Assembly: GCF_040096055.1 (NCBI RefSeq)
Contig: NZ_JBBMFK010000003.1
Coordinates: 124,001-188,000, forward strand
Length of the DNA stretch: 64,000 nucleotides
Origin: Pseudoflavonifractor intestinihominis
GTDB lineage: Bacteria; Bacillota; Clostridia; Oscillospirales; Oscillospiraceae
Direction: 5' to 3'
Below are positions 18,884 to 29,088 of this stretch, one piece after another. Each line of letters opens with the position of its first letter. The first letter of the stretch is position 1. Made by a program: the position numbers and the translations under genes. Under the pieces are notes generated by a model. That model searched no databases. It was not told the origin of the DNA and was given only the letters and a program-made list of their open reading frames with translations.

Positions 18884-20566
18884 ATGACCGAAGAACTGAA
18901 CACCACCATGACCCAAAACTTCATCCATGATTTCATTGACGAGGACATCGCCCAGGGTGGTCAGTTCCAGGGCATGACCGTCCATACCCGCTTTCCCCCC
19001 GAGCCCAACGGCTACCTCCACATCGGCCACGCCAAGGCCATCTTCATCGACTTCGGCACCGCTGAGAAGTACGGCGGCCTGTGCAACCTCCGCATGGACG
19101 ACACCAACCCCACCAAGGAGGACGTGGAGTACGTGGAGGCCATCCAGGAGGACATCCACTGGCTGGGCTACGACTGGGGCGACCGGTTCTACTACGCCTC
19201 CGACTACTTTGAGAAGATGTACGACTGCGCCGTGGAGCTCATCAAGAAGGGCCTGGCCTACGTCTGCGAGCTGACCCCCGAGCAGTTCAAGGAGTACCGG
19301 GGCGATGTGAACACCCCCGCCCGCTCCCCCTGGCGAGACCGCCCCGTGGAGGAGTCCCTGGACCTGTTCGCCCGGATGCGCGCCGGCGAGTTTGAGAACG
19401 GCCGCATGACCCTGCGGGCCAAGATCGACCTGGCCAGCGGCAACTTCAACATGCGCGACCCCGTCATCTACCGCATCAACCACATGCGCCACCACCGCCA
19501 GGGCGACAAGTGGTGCATCTACCCCATGTACGACTTCGCCCACCCCATCGAGGACGCCCTGGAGGGCATCACCCACTCCCTGTGCTCCCTGGAGTTTGAG
19601 GACCACCGGCCTCTGTACGACTGGGTCATCGAGCACTGCGACCTGCCCGCCAAGCCCCGGCAGATCGAGTTCGCCCGGCTGGGCATCAACTACACCGTCA
19701 TGAGCAAGCGGAAGCTGCGCCAGCTGGTGGAGGAGGGCCGGGTCTCCGGCTGGGACGACCCCCGTATGCCCACCCTGTGCGGCCTGCGCCGCCGTGGCTA
19801 CACCCCCCGGTCCATCCGCAACTTCTCCGAGCGCAACGGCGTGAGCAAGGCGGCCTCCACCGTGGAGTTCGCCTTCCTGGAGCACTGCCTGCGGGAGGAC
19901 CTGAACGAGGTGGCCCTGCGCCGCATGGCGGTGCTGCGCCCCATCAAGCTCACCGTCACCAACTACCCCGAGGGCCAGAGCGAGACCTTCGCCGTGGAGA
20001 ACAACCCCAGCCGTCCCGAGGACGGCACCCGCGAGGTGTCCTTCTCCCGCCACCTGTATATCGAGGCCGAGGACTTTCTGGAGACCCCGGTGCCCAAGTA
20101 CAAGCGCCTCTACCCCGAGGGACCCGAGTGCCGCCTGAAGGGCGCCTACCTCATCAAGTGCACCGGCTGCGTGAAGGACGAGAACGGCAACGTGGTGGAG
20201 GTCCTCTGTGAGTACGACCCCAACTCCCGGGGCGGCGATCCCGCCGACGGCCGCAAGGTGAAGGGCGCCACCATCCACTGGGTGGACGCCGCCACCGCCG
20301 TGGACGCGGAGATCCGGCTGTACGACAACCTGTTCTCCGACGCCGACCCCGACGCCGGCGACAAGAACTTCCTGGACTGCCTGAACCCCAACTCCCTGGA
20401 GGTGCTCTCCGGCGCCAAGGTAGAGGCCAGCCTGGCCCACGCCGCCGCCCCCGCCTCCTTCCAGTTCCTGCGCCAGGGCTACTTCTGTGTGGACAGCAAG
20501 GACTCCTCCCCTGACCACCTGGTGTTCAACCGGTCCGTCAGCCTGAAGGACAGCTTCAAATTCTGA
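18884..20566 (+). CDS. glnS: Glutamine--tRNA ligase
   Basis: 560-residue class I synthetase that charges tRNA-Gln directly. It has PPEPNGYLHIGHAK (HIGH motif, ~residues 36-49), the GlnRS-specific RMDDTNPTKE, VMSKRKL (KMSKS equivalent, ~273) and the C-terminal anticodon-binding beta-barrels. GlnRS is patchily distributed in Clostridia, where GatCAB amidation of Glu-tRNA-Gln is the common route. Its presence is a useful lineage marker. Confidence 0.95.
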   Translation: MTEELNTTMTQNFIHDFIDEDIAQGGQFQGMTVHTRFPPEPNGYLHIGHAKAIFIDFGTAEKYGGLCNLRMDDTNPTKEDVEYVEAIQEDIHWLGYDWGDRFYYASDYFEKMYDCAVELIKKGLAYVCELTPEQFKEYRGDVNTPARSPWRDRPVEESLDLFARMRAGEFENGRMTLRAKIDLASGNFNMRDPVIYRINHMRHHRQGDKWCIYPMYDFAHPIEDALEGITHSLCSLEFEDHRPLYDWVIEHCDLPAKPRQIEFARLGINYTVMSKRKLRQLVEEGRVSGWDDPRMPTLCGLRRRGYTPRSIRNFSERNGVSKAASTVEFAFLEHCLREDLNEVALRRMAVLRPIKLTVTNYPEGQSETFAVENNPSRPEDGTREVSFSRHLYIEAEDFLETPVPKYKRLYPEGPECRLKGAYLIKCTGCVKDENGNVVEVLCEYDPNSRGGDPADGRKVKGATIHWVDAATAVDAEIRLYDNLFSDADPDAGDKNFLDCLNPNSLEVLSGAKVEASLAHAAAPASFQFLRQGYFCVDSKDSSPDHLVFNRSVSLKDSFKF

Positions 20567-20573
20567 TTCCCGG

Positions 20574-20620
20574 CGGCCGCAGGCCTGCCCCAGCTCCCGG
20601 GGCGGCCTGCGGCCCCTTTT
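20574..20620 (+). terminator. Terminator after glnS
   Basis: A long GC-rich stem (GGCCGCAGGCC... paired with ...GGCCTGCGGCC, a few mismatches near the loop), then CCTTTT. Confidence 0.85.
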
Positions 20621-20639
20621 CGTCTATGAGGTGACGCAT

Positions 20640-21668
20640 ATGTACAATTTCCGCAACGACTACTCCGAGGCCGCCCACCCCGCCGTCCTCTCCGCCATCG
20701 CCGCCCACAACGGCGAACACGTCATCGGCTACGGCGCCGACGACTACTGTGCCAGCGCCGCCCAGCTCATCAAAAACCTGTGCCGCTGCCCTGAGGCGGA
20801 CGTCCAGTTCCTCATCGGCGGCACACAGACCAATTTCACCGCCATCGCCGCCTTCCTCCGCCCCTGGGAGGGGGTCATCTGCGCCCACACCGGCCACGTC
20901 AACGGCCACGAGGGCGGCGCGGTGGAGGCCACCGGCCACAAGCTGCTCCAGGCCCACGCCGCCCCCGACGGCAAGCTGACCCCGGAGCTCATCCTCCCGC
21001 TGGTGGAGGAGGGCCGCAACGAGCACGTGGTGCTGCCCAGGCTGGTCTACATCTCGGACGCCACCGAGAACGGCGTGGTGTACACCCTGGCCGAGCTGGA
21101 GGCCCTCTCCGCCTGCTGCAGGGCCAACAACCTTCTCCTGTTCCTGGACGGTGCCCGGCTGGGGGCCGCCTTCGGCGCGGCGGAGAACGACGTGACCCTC
21201 CCCGACCTGGCCCGCCTCACCGACGCGTTCTACATCGGTGGCACCAAGAACGGCGCCCTCATGGGCGAGGCCCTGGTCATCGTCAACCCGGCCCTTCAGG
21301 AGGGCTTCTTCCGCATCAAGAAGCAGCGGGGCGCGGTGCTGGCCAAGGGCTGGCTGCTGGGCCTCCAGTTCCAGACCCTGCTGGAGGACGGGCTCTACTG
21401 GACCATCGCCCGCCACGCGGTGGACATGGCCCAGGCCCTCCAGTCCGGCCTGGAGGCCATGGGCATTCCCATGGCCCCCCGCTCGGCCTCCAACATGGTG
21501 TTCCCCGTGGTGCCCGACAGCCTGCTCCCCGTGCTGGACGCTCTGTGCGCCTATGAGGTGTGGACCCGCCAGGATGAGCGCCACACGGTCATCCGGCTGG
21601 TCACCTCCTTCGCCACCCAGGCCGCCGACGTGGAGGGCTTCCTCTCCGACCTGAAGGCGGCCCTGTGA
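20640..21668 (+). CDS. Low-specificity threonine aldolase / beta-eliminating lyase family
   Basis: 342-residue PLP enzyme of fold type I. It has NDYSEAAHPAVL, the cofactor-binding FLIGGTQTNF, the aspartate in LFLDGARLG and the Schiff-base lysine in YIGGTKNGAL (~residue 206). It cleaves L-threonine or allo-threonine to glycine and acetaldehyde. The related ring-cleaving lyases are a less likely alternative. The start was set at the ATG with GAGG 8 nt upstream. Confidence 0.87.
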   Translation: MYNFRNDYSEAAHPAVLSAIAAHNGEHVIGYGADDYCASAAQLIKNLCRCPEADVQFLIGGTQTNFTAIAAFLRPWEGVICAHTGHVNGHEGGAVEATGHKLLQAHAAPDGKLTPELILPLVEEGRNEHVVLPRLVYISDATENGVVYTLAELEALSACCRANNLLLFLDGARLGAAFGAAENDVTLPDLARLTDAFYIGGTKNGALMGEALVIVNPALQEGFFRIKKQRGAVLAKGWLLGLQFQTLLEDGLYWTIARHAVDMAQALQSGLEAMGIPMAPRSASNMVFPVVPDSLLPVLDALCAYEVWTRQDERHTVIRLVTSFATQAADVEGFLSDLKAAL

Positions 21669-21700
21669 CCCCACCATCCCCATTTTCCGTGAGGTGACCT

Positions 21701-23935
21701 ATGAACAGACAGCCTTCCGCCCTCCGGGCGGCCCAATTCTACGACCGGTTCGGCCCCCTCCTGCTGGCCGCCCTGGCCGCCGTCATTATGGCCCTGGTGC
21801 TCTTCGCCGGCGGCGGGGCGGGATTGTCCAACAACGGGGACTTCGGCCGGGTGATGAGCACCAATTCCCTGGACTACGCGGAGAGCACCGGCTCCTTTGT
21901 GTACGAGGACACCTTCCGCATGGTCTTTCAGGGGGATTCCGCCGGGGCAAAGCTGTGGAACCTGCTCTTCAATCTGGACAACACCGCCGCCTACCCCTCC
22001 ATCCATCTGGTGTTCGTCCGGGCCTCCCTGGCGGGCAACCTGGCCCTCAACGCCCTCACCGGCCAGAGCCTGGACACCTACCACATCCAGGTGCTGGGCC
22101 TCATCTACCTGCTGTGCTACGCCGGGCTGCTGCTCCTGCTGTTCCGCTCCTTCCGGCTGCCCTCCCTGTGGTGCGACCTGCTGGTGAAGCTGGCCGTCCT
22201 CTTCGTCCTGTGCGACGAGGGGTATATCACCTACTTCAACTCCCTGTACAGCGAGCCGGTGCAGATGCTGGGCCTGCTGGCCATGGCGGTGTTCGGCCTG
22301 CGGCTGCTGACCCGCCGGGGCAGCCTAGGCTGGAATGCCGGGTGGTACTTCCTCGCCTGCGTGGTGTACGGCTGGAGCAAGTTCATCAACCTGCCGGTGG
22401 CCGCTCTGTGCGCCCTGGGCATGGGCGCGGTCCTCTTCCTCCGCTCGGAGAAGAAGCACCGGAAGTGGCTGTGCGGCGGCGCTGTGGCCTGCGTGGCGGT
22501 GCTGGGGACGGTGTACCTCTCCCTTCCCGGCTGGATGGACTATGAGACCAACTACAACGCTGTGTTCTACGGTGTCCTCAAGGACACCACCCCGGAGCAG
22601 ACCGATCAGTACCTCTCCGACCTGGGGCTTCCGGATTACATGGCGGAATACGCCAACTCCAACTACTACATGGACCGGGTGGCCCCCGCCCGGGAGAGCG
22701 AGCAGTTCAAGGCGGACTTCTCCCAGGTGTCCAAGTTCGACCTGCTGTTCTTCTACCTCTCCCACCCGGGCTACTACCTGGAGAAGCTGGACGTGGCCAT
22801 GGCCCACACCGGCTTTATCCGGCCCTACTACCTCTCCAACCTGGACGCCACCCACCCCAGGCTCACCTTTGCCGGCCGCTTCGGCGGCTGGAGCTGGCTG
22901 CGGGGCCAGCTGCCCGTCAACACCTGGCTGGCCGCTGGGCTCATCACGGCGGCGGGCTGCTGGGCCCTGTGGCGGGCCGTGGCGGGCCGAAAGAGTGCGG
23001 GCAAGGACAAGCTCTCCGCCGCCCTCCTGGCGCTCACCGTGCTGGGCTCCATGGCCTACCAGTTCCTGATGCCCACGGTCACCAACGGCGAGGGGGACCT
23101 GGCCAAGCACATGTTCGCCTTCGCCCAGTTCATCGACCTGCTGCTCCTCTTGGTGCTGGCCTGGCTGGGGTACCGGCTTTCCACGGCAGAGCGGGTGCTC
23201 CGCCCCGCCGCCGTGCTGGCGGGGAGCACCGCCGGTGTGCTCCTCCTGCTGCTGGCCGTGCCCGCCGGCATCTCCCTGATACGGGCACAGCTGCCCCACA
23301 ACACCCTGGAGACCGGCGCCTACGTCCAGCTGGGCGCCTGGGAGGGAAAGCCCCTTCTGTGGCAGGCCGCGGAACAGCAGGAGGACGGCACCTGGCTGCT
23401 CCTGGCGGCGGAGCCGGTGGACCAACGGGCCTTTGACCAGGACGGGGACTTCGGCAGCAGCCGTTGGAGCGACTCCGACCTGCGGGCGTGGCTCAACGGG
23501 GACTTCCTCACCGCAGCCTTTGACCAGTCGGAGCGGGAGATGCTGGCGACGGGCAGCCATCGGGTGCTGCTGTCCATCACGGATCGGGACCTGGCCGACT
23601 CCGGCTTCAACGACTTCTTCGCCTTCCACGTGCCGGCCTACAGCGACCGGGGCATGGAGGAGGCGGTGGCCATGGACTGCACCGACACCGTCCGCCTGCC
23701 CGACATCGGCCTGATGGCCTCCCTGTCCCGGCAGGGGCTGCTCTCCGGCGCCCCCTGCTGGATGGACACCCCCTATTTCAACAACGGCTCCATGGTGCGC
23801 ATCCTGGGGACCGACGGGTACTTCTACATGCGGGACGCCGCCGACACCTGGGGCGTCCGTCCGGTGATCGCCCTGGATGCCGCGGGATTCGCCGGCTCCG
23901 GCAGCGTGGGAGACCCCTTTGTGCCCACCACGTAA
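21701..23935 (+). CDS. Polytopic membrane glycosyltransferase-like protein fused to a C-terminal DUF6273 domain
   Basis: 744 residues. Residues ~1-510 are a multi-helix membrane domain with NNGDFGRVM near the first extracellular loop, a feature of the WsfD-type glycan hexose transferase group of GT-C-like proteins. Residues ~520-744 are soluble and match the DUF6273 pattern (SRWSDSDLRAWLNGDF near residue 590, and a DTWGVRPVIAL ending). The family link is from memory of motifs. A role in cell-surface glycan building, with the appended domain outside the cell, is an inference. It lies 32 bp after the aldolase gene. Confidence 0.6.
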   Translation: MNRQPSALRAAQFYDRFGPLLLAALAAVIMALVLFAGGGAGLSNNGDFGRVMSTNSLDYAESTGSFVYEDTFRMVFQGDSAGAKLWNLLFNLDNTAAYPSIHLVFVRASLAGNLALNALTGQSLDTYHIQVLGLIYLLCYAGLLLLLFRSFRLPSLWCDLLVKLAVLFVLCDEGYITYFNSLYSEPVQMLGLLAMAVFGLRLLTRRGSLGWNAGWYFLACVVYGWSKFINLPVAALCALGMGAVLFLRSEKKHRKWLCGGAVACVAVLGTVYLSLPGWMDYETNYNAVFYGVLKDTTPEQTDQYLSDLGLPDYMAEYANSNYYMDRVAPARESEQFKADFSQVSKFDLLFFYLSHPGYYLEKLDVAMAHTGFIRPYYLSNLDATHPRLTFAGRFGGWSWLRGQLPVNTWLAAGLITAAGCWALWRAVAGRKSAGKDKLSAALLALTVLGSMAYQFLMPTVTNGEGDLAKHMFAFAQFIDLLLLLVLAWLGYRLSTAERVLRPAAVLAGSTAGVLLLLLAVPAGISLIRAQLPHNTLETGAYVQLGAWEGKPLLWQAAEQQEDGTWLLLAAEPVDQRAFDQDGDFGSSRWSDSDLRAWLNGDFLTAAFDQSEREMLATGSHRVLLSITDRDLADSGFNDFFAFHVPAYSDRGMEEAVAMDCTDTVRLPDIGLMASLSRQGLLSGAPCWMDTPYFNNGSMVRILGTDGYFYMRDAADTWGVRPVIALDAAGFAGSGSVGDPFVPTT

Positions 23936-23976
23936 AAAGGACTGCCTGTCTTTTGCGACAGGCAGTCCTTTTATCT
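23935..23976. terminator. Bidirectional terminator between converging genes
   Basis: A perfect 16-bp stem (23935-23950 / 23957-23972) with A-rich left and T-rich right flanks, so it can act in both directions. Confidence 0.92.
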
Positions 23977-23977
23977 T

Positions 23978-25342
23978 TTAGTTTGCCAGCAGGCGCTTGT
24001 TCACCCAGGCGCGGCTGTGCCAGCGCCAGAGGAAAAGCCCGGCCCGGATACACTCGTCCGCCGCCATGGCGATCCACAGGCCCGCCAGACCCATGTCGAA
24101 CACCACGCCCAGCAGCCAGCTGCCGCCCACGCCCACGATCCAGGCGTCGATGACGCAGATGCTGATGGGGAACCGGATATCCCCGCAGGCCTGGAGGGCC
24201 CGGCACATGGTCATGTTCACCGCCCGGCCCAGCTCCAGGGGGATCTCGATGAGCATGATGGTCTTGGCCAGGGTCAGCACCTGGGGGTCGGTGGTGAAGA
24301 GGCTGTAGACCGGCTCGCAGACCAGGAACAGCAGCACCGACACCGCCCCTGAGATCACCAGGGAGAAGAGTACGGTGCGGTGCACCTGGCGGTTGGTCTC
24401 CTCCACCTGCTCCGCGCCCATGAGCCGGGCGGCCACCACCTGGCAGGCCTGGCTCATGGCCGAGCCGAACATGTAGGTGACGTTGGCGAAGATGTTGGCG
24501 TACACACGGGTGTTCACCACGTAGGTGGCAAAGCGGTTGCACACGGTCTGAATGCAGATCTGGGACATATTGTAGCTCACCGACTCGCCGCCGGCGGGCA
24601 CGCCGATGCGGAGCAGCCGCCGCAGCTGGTCCTTGGGGAAGGGCCGCAGCTGGGAGAACCGGATCACCGGGCCGAACTTCTTCCAGAAGAGCAGGGCGAT
24701 GATGATGACGCCCACCAGGCGGCTCAGGCCGCTGGAGATGGCCGCGCCGGCGATGCCCAGTGCGGGCAGGGGACCCACGCCGTTGATGAGGATGTAGTTG
24801 CCCACGATGTTCAGGCAGTTCATGAACACGGAGATGACCATGGTCTCCTTCATCATCTGGCTGGAGCGAAAGAAGGCGGTGAAGGTCAGGTATACCGACT
24901 GGAACACCATGCCCGCGCCGATGATGCGCATATAGAGGCAGGTCTTCTCAAAAATCTCCTCATGGACGCCCATGAGCCGGAAGATGGGTCCGCAGCCCAG
25001 CACCAGGATCAGGCTCACCGCCACGCCGAAGACGATATTGGTGAACAGGGAGACCGTATAGGTCTCGTTGACGCTCCTGGTGTCCCGGGCGCCGATATAC
25101 TGGGAGATCAGGATCATGGAGGCGGTACACACCACGGAGAACACCAGCAGCAGCAGGTTGGTCACCTGGTTGGCGTTGCCGATGGCGCCCACGCCGTTGG
25201 GGTCCACCCAGCCCACCATGATCTGGTCCGCGTTGCCCACCAGCATCTGGAGCAGCAGCTCCACAAAAATCGGGCCGGTCAGCAGGAGGATGTTGTTCTC
25301 CCGTCCGGCAGATTCTCTCTTCTTTACTATCGTCTTTTCCAT
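23978..25342 (-). CDS. MATE family efflux transporter
   Basis: 454 residues with twelve predicted helices in two homologous halves. It opens with the MATE-typical LTGPIFVELLLQMLVGNADQ stretch, and the second half has VPAGGESVSYNMSQ. It would export drugs or metabolites using a cation gradient; the substrate cannot be read from sequence. The ATG at 25342 was preferred over an upstream start. Promoter and a hairpin leader lie upstream. Confidence 0.9.
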   Translation of the reverse strand: MEKTIVKKRESAGRENNILLLTGPIFVELLLQMLVGNADQIMVGWVDPNGVGAIGNANQVTNLLLLVFSVVCTASMILISQYIGARDTRSVNETYTVSLFTNIVFGVAVSLILVLGCGPIFRLMGVHEEIFEKTCLYMRIIGAGMVFQSVYLTFTAFFRSSQMMKETMVISVFMNCLNIVGNYILINGVGPLPALGIAGAAISSGLSRLVGVIIIALLFWKKFGPVIRFSQLRPFPKDQLRRLLRIGVPAGGESVSYNMSQICIQTVCNRFATYVVNTRVYANIFANVTYMFGSAMSQACQVVAARLMGAEQVEETNRQVHRTVLFSLVISGAVSVLLFLVCEPVYSLFTTDPQVLTLAKTIMLIEIPLELGRAVNMTMCRALQACGDIRFPISICVIDAWIVGVGGSWLLGVVFDMGLAGLWIAMAADECIRAGLFLWRWHSRAWVNKRLLAN

Positions 25343-25386
25343 CACACACCTGGCTCTCTGCTGAATTCTGAATACACACATAGACT

Positions 25387-25418
25387 ATGGGGAAAGTCCC
25401 AAAAGGAACTTTCCCCAT
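25387..25418 (-). promoter_or_regulatory. Perfect inverted repeat in the MATE gene leader
   Basis: Arms ATGGGGAAAGT (25387-25397) and ACTTTCCCCAT (25408-25418) surround a 10-nt loop. It starts at the -10 box and fills the beginning of the transcript, so it could be an operator or an RNA hairpin. Confidence 0.5.
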
Positions 25419-25444
25419 TATAGAGCACAGGCAAAAATTTTCAA
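25417..25444 (-). promoter_or_regulatory. Sigma-A promoter of the MATE gene
   Basis: Leftward TTGAAA (25439-25444), 16 nt, TATAAT (25417-25422). Confidence 0.7.
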
Positions 25445-25491
25445 TTGTCAATTCCTACGCATTTGGGGAAGTCCTGGCCCGTCCTTTCTAT

Positions 25492-25665
25492 TCATTCCGG
25501 CCCACAGAACCGTTCCGCGCATGCCTCCAGCGTTGCAAAGGAGTTCACCATCTGGTAGCGGGGGCGGATGCGGTCCTGAAGATAGCTGGGCAGCCGCTCG
25601 AAGTACTCCTCCGCCCCGGGTTCGTGGCGGAAGAGGGCGTACATGTCGTTGTATTCCCGCCGCAT
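25492..25665 (-). CDS. Small conserved-type protein, 57 residues
   Basis: A 57-residue frame, MRREYNDMYALFRHEPG at the start and CAERFCGPE at the end, with a strong GGAGGTGAT site about 9 nt upstream of the ATG. It resembles the short Clostridia proteins that carry an AxxYFxxLPxYxxDxI...VNSFxxL pattern (here EEYFERLPSYLQDRIRP and VNSFATLEACAE). Function unknown. It lies between the MATE gene and rpsU on the same strand. Confidence 0.65.
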   Translation of the reverse strand: MRREYNDMYALFRHEPGAEEYFERLPSYLQDRIRPRYQMVNSFATLEACAERFCGPE

Positions 25666-25737
25666 ACTGCATCACCTCCCCCACAGTGTGCGCAGATGAG
25701 GGAGGATTGATACGCCGCGTTTCCGGCCCGGGGCAGC

Positions 25738-25770
25738 AAAAACCCCGCAGCCTTCCGGCTGCGGGGTTTT
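25738..25770 (-). terminator. Terminator of rpsU
   Basis: Stem CCCCGCAGCC / GGCTGCGGGG with a TTCC loop and A/T runs on both flanks, 7 bp after the rpsU stop. Confidence 0.92.
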
Positions 25771-25776
25771 ATATTC

Positions 25777-25959
25777 TTAGTAGAACTTCTTGCGGTTCTT
25801 GCGCGCGGCCTCAGACTTCTTGCGGCGCTTGACGCTCGGACTCTCATAGCACTCGCGCTTACGCACCTCGGCCAGGACGCCCGACTTGGCGCAGCTGCGC
25901 TTAAAACGCTTCAGGGCGTTCTCCAGGGACTCGCCCTCTTTCACACGGACTTCCGACAT
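25777..25959 (-). CDS. rpsU: 30S ribosomal protein S21
   Basis: 60 residues (MSEVRVKEGESLENALKRF at the start), with the CAKSGVLAEVRKRE core and the very basic C-terminal tail typical of bS21. S21 sits on the 30S platform near the anti-Shine-Dalgarno end of 16S rRNA and helps mRNA binding. The start is the ATG at 25959; upstream in-frame codons belong to the leader. It is monocistronic with a perfect consensus promoter and its own terminator. Confidence 0.97.
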   Translation of the reverse strand: MSEVRVKEGESLENALKRFKRSCAKSGVLAEVRKRECYESPSVKRRKKSEAARKNRKKFY

Positions 25960-25980
25960 TGATTTCCCCTCCCTCCGACG

Positions 25981-26031
25981 CGGCAGACCTGTCTGCCGTG
26001 AAAGGGCCACAGGCATAGGCGGTTTCGCCTA
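25981..26031 (-). promoter_or_regulatory. Structured rpsU leader with two hairpins
   Basis: Two stems precede the ribosome-binding region: CGGCAGAC/GTCTGCCG (25981-25998) and TAGGCG/CGCCTA with a four-nt loop (26016-26031). They fall within an ~85-nt 5' untranslated region. Confidence 0.5.
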
Positions 26032-26051
26032 GATATGGCTTTAACAGTAGT

Positions 26052-26080
26052 ATTATATGAAAAATTCAGCGTCTTGTCAA
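26052..26080 (-). promoter_or_regulatory. Consensus sigma-A promoter of rpsU
   Basis: Leftward TTGACA (26075-26080), 17-nt spacer, TATAAT (26052-26057), matching both consensus hexamers. Confidence 0.93.
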
Positions 26081-26127
26081 GGGAATCTTTTAAAGGGAAA
26101 AAATTTCCTTGATGTGGCCCTGGACGC

Positions 26128-26507
26128 TTACCGCTCCTGGAAGAACTCCAGCTCCTCCCCTACCGGTCCGGCACAGAAGGCGATGCGGATGGGATAGTCC
26201 CCGCCCAGGTTCCGGTCCCCGGGCTCCACCAGCACCGGGCAGCCTGCGGCCCGCACCCGGACGATCATCCCGTCCACGTCATCGGTGGCAAAGGCGATGT
26301 GGGCGAACAAGCCCCGCTGCTCCTCCCCGCCGTTGGCCGTCACCTCCAGCAGGGTGTTGCCCAGGTCCAGCATGGCGCCCTGGCCGTCCCCCTGGCCCCA
26401 CCGGCGGACCAGCGGGCAGGAGAGCACGTTCTGATAGAAGTCCAGCACCTGCTCAAAGGCCCCGGCCCCCGGGGCCCTGAGGGAGATGTGATGCACGCCT
26501 CTCATCA

Positions 26508-26508
<1 letters not shown>
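26128..26508 (-). CDS. VOC (glyoxalase/bleomycin-resistance) family protein
   Basis: 126 residues with two beta-alpha-beta-beta-beta units: HHISLRAPG...FYQNVLSCPLVRRW, then HIAFATDDVDGMIVRV...IAFCAGPVGEELEFFQE. The positions of the metal-binding His and Glu fit the VOC fold (GVHHISL, HIAFAT, ELEF). It could be a lyase, dioxygenase-like or resistance protein; the substrate is unknown. It overlaps the leuS stop by one base (TGATG), so it is translated from the leuS message. Confidence 0.8.
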
Positions 26509-28961
<2,453 letters not shown>

Positions 28962-28964
28962 AGC

Positions 28965-28979
28965 AGACCGCAGCGGTCT
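28965..28979 (-). promoter_or_regulatory. Palindrome in the short leuS leader
   Basis: AGACCGC-A-GCGGTCT, 7-bp arms with one central base, between the predicted transcription start and the annotated ATG. It could be an operator or a small hairpin that hides the first ATG. Confidence 0.4.
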
Positions 28980-28995
28980 TGGTTCAATCTGTCAT

Positions 28996-29024
28996 ATTAT
29001 ACTGGAAAAGTGACCGGATTTCAA
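28996..29024 (-). promoter_or_regulatory. Sigma-A promoter of leuS
   Basis: Leftward TTGAAA (29019-29024), 17 nt, TATAAT (28996-29001). Confidence 0.85.
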
Positions 29025-29041
29025 GGGGTTCCGCAGGAAAG

Positions 29042-29075
29042 AGGGGCGCCCGCCGGAGATCCGGCGGGCGCCCCT
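29042..29075 (-). terminator. Terminator of ECF cassette 3
   Basis: A perfect 16-bp GC stem (29042-29057 / 29060-29075). The T run is stronger on the + side, and the leftward flank is only CTTTCC. Confidence 0.75.
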
Positions 29076-29088
29076 CGCTGTTTTTTCT

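Noticed and set aside
18710..20518. A 602-codon open frame on the minus strand
   Set aside because: Antisense shadow of glnS; it has no family motifs or ribosome site.
28962..29041. T-box riboswitch before leuS (and before glnS at 18747-18883)
   Set aside because: Both predicted leaders are too short, and neither shows a T-box sequence or specifier-loop/terminator layout.
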